Shown: in pieces, positions 9,212-16,450 of the stretch
Numbering within the stretch: the first letter of the stretch is position 1
Layout: the number at the start of each line of letters is the position of its first letter
DNA from: Planctomycetota bacterium
Lineage (GTDB): Bacteria; Planctomycetota; PUPC01; JACPCR01
Assembly (NCBI GenBank): GCA_027625095.1
Contig: JAQBXN010000048.1
Span: 1-53,803 of the forward strand
Direction of reading: 5' to 3'
Length of the DNA: 53,803 nt
Position numbers and translations under genes: made by a program
Notes under the pieces: generated by a model
Told to the model about the DNA's origin: nothing
The model's input: only the letters and a program-made list of their open reading frames with translations
Database searches by the model: none

Positions 9212-9628
9212 GTGTTGCCTGAAATTGATGACAGCGAAGTCCTTCTCAGGCGCATTCCCAAATCCGCAAATCTGTTCGATCCTGATAGTGGTGCGGGGCT
9301 TTCACCGATGGCGTTTCGCCCAAACCCCAACGATACAACCGGGATTTCCTTGTCTCGGCAAAGCGTCACTGCTCCCGAGAAGGCGGCGGCCCAGGGCAGA
9401 GAGGGAAAAGACTACTACATAGGCAAAGTAACTGTCGGCGCCCTCAGGGCAGCCGGGCTTACAGTCGTTTCCAAACCGCTCGAGGATGATCCGGGCCATG
9501 TAGAAATACCGGAACTCAATTACGACAATAGAAAAAGCGATAACTCATTAGAGATCCAGGTTAAGCTGGCCCATGAGCTGTGCTCTGAGGTGGTCGGACC
9601 TTTCCCCGGGCAGAAGGCCCAGAGCTGA
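9212..9628 (+). CDS. Small hypothetical protein, third gene of the island operon
   Basis: This 138-residue protein is not assigned to a named family here. It shows an N-terminal motif LLRRIPKSANLFDPDSGAGL, then SPMAFRPNPNDTTGISLSR, a pattern I have the impression recurs in small island proteins with an LLRR opening and an AFRP...D..GIS core. The GTG at 9212 is chosen because a purine-rich GGGAG lies about 8 bp upstream. It closes the operon 7955-9628. It has no export signal. Its role is unknown; by position it may be a partner or immunity-type component of the operon. Confidence 0.6.
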   Translation: MLPEIDDSEVLLRRIPKSANLFDPDSGAGLSPMAFRPNPNDTTGISLSRQSVTAPEKAAAQGREGKDYYIGKVTVGALRAAGLTVVSKPLEDDPGHVEIPELNYDNRKSDNSLEIQVKLAHELCSEVVGPFPGQKAQS

Positions 9629-9914
9629 GAAGCGAAACATGCGGATCACGCTCGGAAATGGCCGCCTGATGCGCCGTAACTGAAGCCGCTCACGGTTCCT
9701 TCTTGGGCATCGCCGGTGATGGCCGTGTGATGGACGCGATTCATTGATCGGGCCTCCCAGGAGGTGCTTGGTAGGTGGTGTGGGTGAATCTGGAGTCCGA
9801 CAGGCGAAAGGGGGATCACCGTAACCTTCCCATTCCGTCCACACCCTTTGTCGCATACGAACTCTTCTGATACCGTTCCACGTATCCTTTCTCGCTATCA
9901 GATTCTTAATTGTC
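9629..9914. other. Intergenic gap in island, no feature recognised
   Basis: I see no gene, terminator or clear promoter in this 286-bp gap. It should hold the promoter of the caspase/FGE gene that starts at 9915, but no convincing -35/-10 pair stands out. Confidence 0.3.
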
Positions 9915-11991
9915 ATGCCTGCCCGATACGCGCTCTGTTATCTTTTCCTGTTGTTCCTTAGTCCCGCCTTCAGCCAGGCTGAGGATAATCGCGGCATCAA
10001 CGTTATCGCCGTAGGCGGTGACGATCTCTCTAAATTGGGCGATTCCACTTTCTAGGAATTGGCATCGACAAATATCAGGATCGTGAACTCCACCTTAAGA
10101 CGGCGTCCAAGGGTGCCAGCTCGCTTCGTGACCTGCTGGTGAAGGAGTTCACTTTTGAGAAGGCTGACAGCGCCCTGCTGCTTGATGCCCAGGCATCGGA
10201 GCAGGGCATTCTGGAAACCTTGCGTAAACTTGTGACAACGGTTGGAAAGGGTGATTCCATCCTCATCTATTACGCGGGCATAGTCATCTCGACCACGTCA
10301 CGAACACTGGCAGCTGGGTGCCTTGGGATGCTACCGCCAATACGCCAGCCAAATGGATCGACAACGACCGGATCCGGAAGCTGCTGAAGGCATCCAAGGC
10401 GCGGCATATTCTGCTCATCAGTGACAGTTGTTTTGCAGGTGATTTCTTTCGAGGGGTTGGAGTTCAGGCAACGCCTCAAATATTGGATGGAACGATACGC
10501 AAGGCGTTCACGCGGATGAGCCGGAAAGCGATGACCTCGGGCGGGCTTGAGCCTGTGGCCGATGGTGGGCAAGACGGGCAGAGCGTTTACACGTGGTGGT
10601 TGCTCAAGGCCCTGGAGGAGACCGCCGATCCATACGTGCTTCCCGAACAGGTCCACGACCGCCTCAAGAAGGCAGTAGCCGCCAATGCAGGTCAGACTCC
10701 CATTTATGGTTTGCTCCACGAGGCGGGCGGTGAGCCGGATGGCAGCTTTGTATTTTTTCGGCGGGGCTCTTCTGCGCTGGATGCGGCGATGAAAAAGAAG
10801 ATGGTTCGTATCGAGGCGCTGAAGAAATTGGACGAAGAAGCTGCGGAGAAGGCCCAACGCCAGCACGAAGAGATAGCCCGGAAGCAATCGCAGTTGCAGG
10901 CTCTTGATTCACGACTGGCTGCGCTGCGCAAGAAATTCGGGGCCGGTGGCGCGGTAGGCAGTGAATTTGACGAGATGCTGGCCATTGCCCGTGAACGCAC
11001 TCGACGGGGCGAGGAACTTGAGGAACTTCGGAAGAAAGCCGAAGAAGATTTGAGGCGCAAGGAGCTTGAACTTGCCGAGGCCCGCAGGAAGCAGGAAGAG
11101 GAACAAAACAACCAGCTGATGACAGACTTGGACAGCTTTCGTAAAGACGTCCATCCCAGCAAGTTTCTGGATGACGATTTCAAACAGCAGACCTGGAAGG
11201 CGCTCTGCCAGAAGTGGGGCGTTCCCGAGTCAACGCAGATGGGCAGTTCACTGACCTACGCCCGGGGCAAAGTGCATACGGGAGATGCCCCGTTGATACC
11301 GTTCGCGGGTGGGAAAAAAATGAAGAACACCGTTGGGATGGAGCTTGTCCTGTTACCGTCAGGTGAGTTTGAGATGGGTTCGACCGAATATGGTGAAGAA
11401 CCAGTTCACACGGTCAAGATCTCGAAGCCTTTTTACATGTGCTCCACCGAAGTGACACAGGCTCAATATGAAGCCGTCATGGGCAAGAATCCGAGCAATT
11501 TCAAGGCAAAAGATTTGCCGATAGAAACCGTATCCTGGGAGGATGCGGTGGAATTCTGCAAGAAACTCTCTGAGAAAGAGAAGAAGTCTTACCGGTTGCC
11601 GACAGAAGCGGAATGGGAATTTGCGTGCCGTGCTGGGACGAAGACCGTTTACTACTCGGGCGATAATGAAAAAGATCTCGACGACGTTGCCTGGTTCAAA
11701 GACAACAGCGACAGGACGACTCACCCGGTGGGCAAGAAGAAGCCCAATGCCTTCGGCTTATATGACATACACGGTAATGTCTGGGAGTGGTGTTCCGACT
11801 GGTATCGTCACTATCCATCTAAGAGCGCCATCGACCCAACGGGCCCTACTTCGGGCGTGCTCCGTGTGGGCCGGGGCGGCGGCTGGGACGGCTCTGCCAG
11901 GTTCTGCCGTTCCGCTCACCGTCGCGGGGCCAGCCCGGGTAACCGTGACGACGGCCTGGGCTTCCGAGCCGTCTTGGAGGTTCAGCGGTAG
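9915..11991 (+). pseudogene. Caspase-like (C14) protease fused to a formylglycine-generating-enzyme fold; two frameshifts
   Basis: The frame opens at the ATG at 9915 with a signal peptide (ARYALCYLFLLFLSPAFSQA) and reads into a caspase-fold domain, but meets a stop at about 10053. One extra base in the T run there restores FLGIGIDKYQDRELHLKTAS. A second lost base near 10277 breaks the catalytic histidine motif, which reads YYAG then HSHLD when corrected. From 10318 the frame is open to 11991: catalytic cysteine in LLISDSCFAGDFF, a long coiled coil (about 10790-11130), then a SUMF1/FGE-sulfatase (C-type-lectin-like) domain with GEFEMGS, YRLPTEAEWEFACRAGT, GLYDIHGNVWEWCSDWY and a final LGFRAV. 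Both breaks are one-base losses in short homopolymers, so decay and sequencing error are both possible. The FGE part lacks the paired cysteines of true FGE and is probably a binding domain. Confidence 0.85.
11869..11967 (+). other. Putative DGR variable region (VR) in the FGE-fold C-terminus
   Basis: This is the last part of the C-type-lectin-like domain, from GRGGGWDGSARFC to DDGLGFR. At the positions where DGR templates usually carry AAC codons, the codons here are GGC, GAC, GGC, TTC, CAC, CGC, GCC, AGC, GAC, GAC and GGC, all NNC, while the constant framework (W, AR, CRSA, R, P, NR, LGFR) is kept. That is what adenine-specific mutagenic homing from a template reading like RGGSWNNNARNCRSANRN would leave. 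No reverse transcriptase or template repeat is found in the window, so this is inference from codon pattern. Confidence 0.55.
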
Positions 11992-12626
11992 CTGCTCCGG
12001 TGAGCTCAAATCAAATTCAAGCAGAGCTGGTAGCGAAGCCGGATGGTGGAGCAACAAGGTGAGGCCATGCGTAGTCGCGGAGCACGGGGCAGGTCTTGCC
12101 GTTTGCGTAACCATCGGAATAGCGACAGCGCGAGCCTCCCGTCAGGACTTCTCACCTCGCCTCAGTGCCATCCGTAGCCTCCGGCCTAGCGAGCCAAACA
12201 ATCCAAGAGGAACGCGTAAGCGGCTTCTCAGAAGATCTCAGATGGCGCTGTGCCCCATCAATCGAGCGACCAACTCAGGCCATGACAGCCTGAACTGGTC
12301 TCACCCTTCCTCCCAGGTGGAATTACAATCCGCCAATCGGCCTCCGCGGCGCGTACGCCTCGCAGGCAGTTGTTGCGCGCTGATCCCTACTCAAAGAATT
12401 TCGTCTCACTGCATGCTTCTATCACTAAGGAAATTATTCCATATAGGGCACCTGATCGCGAAAAAAAAGTCGCTTCTTTTTTGAAAAAAAATGACATGTT
12501 TCAATCAGAAAGCTGGGGGGCACAGGCAGGGGGGAACTGGACTATCCTTACTACAGAAACGGCAGTGGTCCCTGCGGGGGGCTCCCCCTCCCGATTCGTG
12601 CTGTCCATTCTGTCCATTCTGTCAGC
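11992..12626. other. Island stretch without a recognised gene
   Basis: No gene is supported in these 635 bp. A run at about 12462-12490 is rich in A and T tracts, unlike its surroundings. No reverse transcriptase, Avd gene or clear template repeat for the preceding variable region is present. Some open frames exist but follow the antisense of the upstream gene. Confidence 0.35.
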
Positions 12627-12776
12627 TACTCCCTGTCTTTGGGTTTGATTCCGCTGGCATCCACAAGCGAATCCATCGCCGCTTTAATGTGCTCGGGCAG
12701 TTCGCCCCAAGCTTCGACAATCTTGGCCAGTTTTGGGTCAATTTCCGGGCAATCTGGGCAAGCATTACCCCAAGAC
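12627..12776. repeat. 150-bp direct repeat, copy 2 (element right end)
   Basis: Copy 2 of the repeat at 7411-7560, three mismatches over 150 bp. It lies just inside the right attachment site. On the minus strand it belongs to an open frame of 101 residues that starts at 12931, crosses the attachment site (GPYWTRTSNQGIMSP) and ends KPKDRE at 12626. A conserved right end next to att fits a recombinase or excisionase binding region. Confidence 0.85.
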
Positions 12777-12812
12777 GCGCCGTAAGCCTTTACGCTACAA
12801 GGTTCAAGCACT

Positions 12813-12857
12813 GGACTCATAATCCCTTGGTTACTGGTTCGAGTCCAGTAGGGCCCA
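12813..12857 (+). repeat. Right attachment site (att), 45-bp direct repeat copy 2
   Basis: Identical at all 45 positions to 4361-4405, the 3' part of the tRNA. The 5' half of the tRNA is absent here, so this is a footprint and not a second tRNA gene. Confidence 0.93.
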
Positions 12858-13086
12858 ATGCATCCACAGCCGTCGAGAAGGCCGTATATGGCGCTCTCGG
12901 CGGCTGTCTTGTTTGTCTGTGCGGGTTCCATAATTCCACGAAGCGAAACAGGATGGGACAGGGCAAGACATGGTGACGCGGCAACCGCTGCCCATGGAAC
13001 AGCGAATCATACGTCTGGCGGGGCGTCGAGCGCGGCTCTCAGGGTGTCGATGCCGACATGGGTGCAGTATTTCAGCCCACCCACCG
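12858..13086 (-). pseudogene. Relic of a second integrase 3' end (neighbouring element)
   Basis: Just outside the right att site the DNA resembles the end of the integrase gene beside the left att site: both have a block reading ...GGAAGG(T/C)CGT...GGC...CTCGGCGGCT. Further out, the minus strand reads LKYCTHVGIDTLRAALD followed by a stop at 13007-13009. This matches the tyrosine motif (usually YYTHV or YTHV) at the end of tyrosine recombinases, here with cysteine where the nucleophilic tyrosine would be. Upstream of about 13086 the similarity ends. I infer a third related element whose body has been deleted. Confidence 0.65.
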
Positions 13087-13164
13087 GCAAAAAATAATAG
13101 TCGTTGACCGGCAATTCTAATTGTCGCTGGACAGACATCAGAAACTTTCGGTCTTAGGGAGACA

Positions 13165-13242
13165 AGTGTTCAGGTTTCAGTGTTCAGTGTTCAGAAAAGA
13201 AAGCTGTCCCCCTCTGTCCTGAAACCTGAAACCTGAACACTC
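13165..13242. repeat. Inverted pair of GTTCAG-type word repeats
   Basis: The left arm repeats the words TGTTCAG and GTTTCAG (13165-13194) and the right arm carries the complement, CTGAAACC and CTGAACAC (13217-13242). The two arms can pair into a long hairpin with a loop of about 22 bases. The rest of 13087-13600 has several short open frames with no family resemblance, and no gene is called there. Confidence 0.65.
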
Positions 13243-13600
13243 TTGTGCTGTAGTTTAGTTGAACCCCTGTCTCTCATTTCGACGGGCTTCCTGGAGGCCA
13301 GACTCCATGGCTGTTCCCTGACCCAGGCTGTTCCCCCAGGCTGCTTCCCTTGAGCATTCGAGCGACCTCGGCTCTCCCGAATGATTTTGCAGGAGGTTTG
13401 CGTGCTTTGCTTGCTCTGAGGTAACAGTATAAGTAAGACTCTTCGGTGCAGATAGGAAGTGACGGTTGATGGAGGAGCTGCCTGATTCCAAAGGGACTGA
13501 CCCATTCGCTTATGGGTCGCCGACCCCGGAACAATCGCAGGACCTGAGCGGAATCCTATTTAGGATACGCCATCTCTAAGATTTTGAGATTTTAATTGCC

Positions 13601-14434
13601 ATGCCCAACACTTATGACCTCAGCGGCAAGACTGCGCTCCTGACTGGTGCGGGCAGCAGCAGGCAGACCGAAGAGTTCGGCCTCATCGAAGGCATCGGTT
13701 CAGGCATCGCCAGGATTCTCGTTCGAAACGGCTGCGATCTTATCTTTACCTACAACAGCAGTGTTGAAGGGGCGATGAAACTTTGTGAGGAGCTTTCCGC
13801 GGAAGCGCCGGATCGAAAGATCGTTCCAGTGCAGTTCAGTGCGGTGGACTACCAGGAGGCGGTGCCTGAGCTTATCGAAGCCGTTGCTCGCGAATTTGGT
13901 CATCTTGATTTGCTGGTCAACAACCTTGGCACGACGTACGTCACTCAAAGCGAAATCCCGCACGATGAGCCAGCCGAAGAGGCGGAGAAACTTCTGCGGA
14001 TCAATTTTCACGCGGCTTACGAACTCAGCAAACGAGCGTGCGAATACATGCAGAGCAGGGGCGGCTACCTGGTAAATGTCAGTTCATGCTCGGTCACCAT
14101 GCCGCACGCCAAGAGGCCGGCTTACGGCATTTCCAAGCATGCGATGCACGGCATGTCGAACGAATTTGCTTCACATTACGGCCAGCACAACATAAAGGTA
14201 CTGGAGCTGCAGCTCGGAATCTTCGAGACGCTGATGACGCTCCCGAGGCTGGCCTTTTATCGTGAAGCCTGCGGCAAGGGCGCGGTCCCTCTCGGACGTC
14301 TTGGCTACCCGAAGGAGGTCGGCAATCTCGTGGCTTTCTTCCTCTCAGGCGGATGCGATTACATGCACGGAGCGGCCATCAAGGTCGATGGCGGATTGAC
14401 CATCCGCTCGTTCGATACGCTCACCATCGAGTAA
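13601..14434 (+). CDS. Short-chain dehydrogenase/reductase (SDR)
   Basis: This 277-residue NAD(P)-dependent oxidoreductase has the Rossmann start KTALLTGAGSS with an unusually long loop before the second glycine cluster (GIGSGIA), the NNLG version of the NNAG motif, the catalytic serine in LVNVSSCS, and YGISK for the tyrosine-lysine pair. The C-terminus carries DGG as in 3-oxoacyl-ACP reductase-like SDRs. The long glycine loop is similar to enoyl-ACP-reductase-type layouts, so a fatty-acid or polyketide reductase role is possible, but the substrate cannot be read. The ATG at 13601 follows TTTTAATTGCC with no clear Shine-Dalgarno. It precedes glmS by 88 bp. Confidence 0.85.
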   Translation: MPNTYDLSGKTALLTGAGSSRQTEEFGLIEGIGSGIARILVRNGCDLIFTYNSSVEGAMKLCEELSAEAPDRKIVPVQFSAVDYQEAVPELIEAVAREFGHLDLLVNNLGTTYVTQSEIPHDEPAEEAEKLLRINFHAAYELSKRACEYMQSRGGYLVNVSSCSVTMPHAKRPAYGISKHAMHGMSNEFASHYGQHNIKVLELQLGIFETLMTLPRLAFYREACGKGAVPLGRLGYPKEVGNLVAFFLSGGCDYMHGAAIKVDGGLTIRSFDTLTIE

Positions 14435-14522
14435 TCGATTGAGGCAGAACACGGTCTGACGTAACTTTCGGGCGTTATTGAAGTGGCGCTTCCGCCACCA
14501 ACCACCAACCATCTCTTCTCCC

Positions 14523-16355
14523 ATGTGTGGAATCGTTGGGTACGTAGGCTCTAAGTCAGCAGACAATATTCTTCTCAACGGCCTCAAGCGGCTGGAATAT
14601 CGCGGATATGATTCCGCGGGTATGGCGATCGTGGAAGACGGACATATCAGTACCCGCCGGGCGAAGGGGCGGGTGACGGAACTCGAACAGATCCTGGCAG
14701 AGCAGCCCCTGAAGAGCACCATGGGCATTGCCCACACGCGCTGGGCCACTCATGGAAAGCCGAGCGTGAAGAATGCGCACCCGCATGTGGATGCCTCAGG
14801 CCGCCTGGCATTGGTGCACAACGGGATCATAGAAAATCACAGGTCCATCCGTTCACTGCTCGAAGGCAAGGGCATCGCGTTCCAGAGCGACACGGATACC
14901 GAATCCCTGGTGCAGCTCATCGGCTATTTCTACAAGGAGTCCGGCGATCTGACAGGCAGTCTCCAACGTGCGCTCAGGGACGTTCAAGGTACTTTCGGCA
15001 TTGCCCTCATCTGTGCCGATCAGCCAGGAAGAATCATCGGCGCCCGGCGTGGCAGTCCGCTCATCGTTGGCGTGGGTGACGGTGAATTCGTTATTGCGTC
15101 AGATGGGAGCGCGATTGTTGAACACACCAGTCAGGTCATATTCCTCAAAGACAACGAGATGGTGGAGCTCTCCGACGGCAGATACGAAATCTCGACCATG
15201 GATGCCGAGCCGATCCAGGCGCAGGTGGACACCCTCGAGCTTACGCTGGAGGAAATCGAGATCGGCAGCCACGAACACTACATGCACAAGGAAATCTTTG
15301 AGCAACCGCAAAGCCTGGCAAACTGCCTTGCGGGGAGGCTCGATTTGCAGGCAGGCGAGGTCGTCCTTGGCGGCCTTTCGGAAGTGCAGCGTGAGATTGC
15401 CAACTGCAAACGTGTCCTGCTGTTTGCCTGTGGCACCGCCTGGCACGCGGGCCTGGTGGGTGAGTACCTGTTCGAGGAGCTCTCGTTCACCCCAGCCGAA
15501 GTCGAATACTCCAGCGAACTCCGTTACCGCAATCCGATTATCGAAGAGGGCACGATCGGCATCGTCCTGAGCCAGTCCGGTGAGACCGCGGACAGCCTGG
15601 CTGCTCTCCGTGAGATTAAACGCAAAGGGGCCACTGTTTTCGGTATCGTCAATGTTGTTGGTTCGAGCATCGCCCGTGAAACCGATGCCGGCGTTTACCT
15701 GCATGTGGGGCCTGAGATTGGTGTGGCCAGCACCAAGGCGTTCACTGCACAGGTCGCCGTCTTGACAATGATGGCGATCGACATGGGTCGCAGGCGTTAC
15801 CTTTCCCACGCTCGAGCGGAGGAGCTGTTGAAAGAGCTTCACCAGATTCCGGGCAAGGTAGAGAAAGTTTTGGCCCTGGAAGACCAGATTCGCAAGATCA
15901 CTGCCAAGTATGTAGACCGCAACAACTGGCTTTATCTCGGCCGTGGAGTCAACTACCCGGTCGCCCTGGAGGGAGCGTTGAAGCTTAAAGAGATCAGCTA
16001 TATCCACGCGGAAGGCATGCCCGCCGCGGAGATGAAACATGGCCCGATTGCACTTATCGACGAAGACATGCCGGTGGTGGTGGTTGCCCCGAAGGATCAC
16101 ACGTACGACAAAGTCCTCTCGAATATTGAGGAAGTGCACACCCGGCAAGGAAGGATTATTGCCATCGCCACAGAAGGCGATACGCGGTTGTCAGAGTTGG
16201 CGGAAGAGGTGATTTACGTCCCTCAGACATCGCCCCTCCTCTCGCCCCTGGTCACTACTATCCCACTCCAACTTATGGCCTATCACGCCGCACTCATGCG
16301 CGGCCAGAACGTGGACAAACCGAGAAATCTTGCCAAGAGCGTCACGGTCGAATGA
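14523..16355 (+). CDS. glmS: Glutamine--fructose-6-phosphate aminotransferase (isomerizing)
   Basis: GlmS makes glucosamine-6-phosphate from fructose-6-phosphate and glutamine, the first step of cell-wall hexosamine synthesis in the cytosol. The 610-residue length matches the family. The N-terminal glutaminase starts MCGIVGYVG, so Cys2 becomes the nucleophile after removal of Met; this fixes the start at 14523 and excludes the in-frame GTG at 14478. Two SIS sugar-isomerase domains follow (SQSGETADS, then VNYPVALEGALKLKE), and the C-terminus DKPRNLAKSVTVE is the GlmS signature that closes the isomerase site. The next gene is a GlmU-like protein, so the pair forms a UDP-GlcNAc supply unit. No glmS ribozyme is apparent in the short upstream gap. 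Confidence 0.97.
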   Translation: MCGIVGYVGSKSADNILLNGLKRLEYRGYDSAGMAIVEDGHISTRRAKGRVTELEQILAEQPLKSTMGIAHTRWATHGKPSVKNAHPHVDASGRLALVHNGIIENHRSIRSLLEGKGIAFQSDTDTESLVQLIGYFYKESGDLTGSLQRALRDVQGTFGIALICADQPGRIIGARRGSPLIVGVGDGEFVIASDGSAIVEHTSQVIFLKDNEMVELSDGRYEISTMDAEPIQAQVDTLELTLEEIEIGSHEHYMHKEIFEQPQSLANCLAGRLDLQAGEVVLGGLSEVQREIANCKRVLLFACGTAWHAGLVGEYLFEELSFTPAEVEYSSELRYRNPIIEEGTIGIVLSQSGETADSLAALREIKRKGATVFGIVNVVGSSIARETDAGVYLHVGPEIGVASTKAFTAQVAVLTMMAIDMGRRRYLSHARAEELLKELHQIPGKVEKVLALEDQIRKITAKYVDRNNWLYLGRGVNYPVALEGALKLKEISYIHAEGMPAAEMKHGPIALIDEDMPVVVVAPKDHTYDKVLSNIEEVHTRQGRIIAIATEGDTRLSELAEEVIYVPQTSPLLSPLVTTIPLQLMAYHAALMRGQNVDKPRNLAKSVTVE

Positions 16356-16418
16356 TTCAGGATTCAGGATTCAGGATTCAATGACTTTCTGCATCTGAAT
16401 CCTGAATCCTGAATCCTG
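16354..16418. repeat. Inverted array of ATTCAGG words downstream of glmS
   Basis: Starting at the glmS stop codon, GATTCAG is repeated about three and a half times at 9-bp-step spacing (16354-16380). The complement, CTGAATCCTGAATCC, fills 16395-16418. Together they make a hairpin with arms of about 24 bp and a loop of about 14 bases. It lies between glmS and the GlmU-like gene and may attenuate or stabilise the message. Confidence 0.8.
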
Positions 16419-16450
16419 GTCGTCAGGCTTAAGACCCCTTCCATACCAAC

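Larger units (their letters stand above)
4361..12857. mobile_element. tRNA-integrated genomic island (about 8.5 kb, probably composite)
   Basis: The island is bounded by two perfect 45-bp copies of the 3' part of the tRNA, and a tyrosine recombinase lies directly inside the left copy, convergent with the tRNA. It carries the integrase, a membrane coiled-coil protein, a three-gene operon with a TIGR04255-like protein, and a broken caspase/FGE-fold gene. A 150-bp repeat present near 7.5 kb and again beside the right boundary suggests that two elements with the same kind of right end were inserted in tandem and have partly decayed: one about 4406 to 7560, the other about 7600 to 12812. No conjugation, phage structural or replication genes are visible, so it would need help to move, or moves only by excision and natural uptake. 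Confidence 0.85.

Noticed and set aside
10270..11183. Minus-strand frames opposite the caspase/FGE gene
   Set aside because: Shadows of a better supported coding sequence on the plus strand.
12085..12140. A stretch resembling the variable region (GGCAGGTCTTGCCGTTTGCGT) that might be a DGR template repeat
   Set aside because: Only a short part aligns, later positions do not keep the framework codons, and no reverse transcriptase is near.
11543..12484. Long plus-strand frame overlapping the FGE domain
   Set aside because: It lies in another frame of the FGE domain and has no recognisable protein pattern.
13191..13534. Several overlapping minus-strand frames before the SDR gene
   Set aside because: They are mutually overlapping, partly translate the inverted word repeat and show no family match.
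14478..14522. Upstream start for glmS at 14478
   Set aside because: The catalytic cysteine must be residue 2, so the ATG at 14523 is the start.
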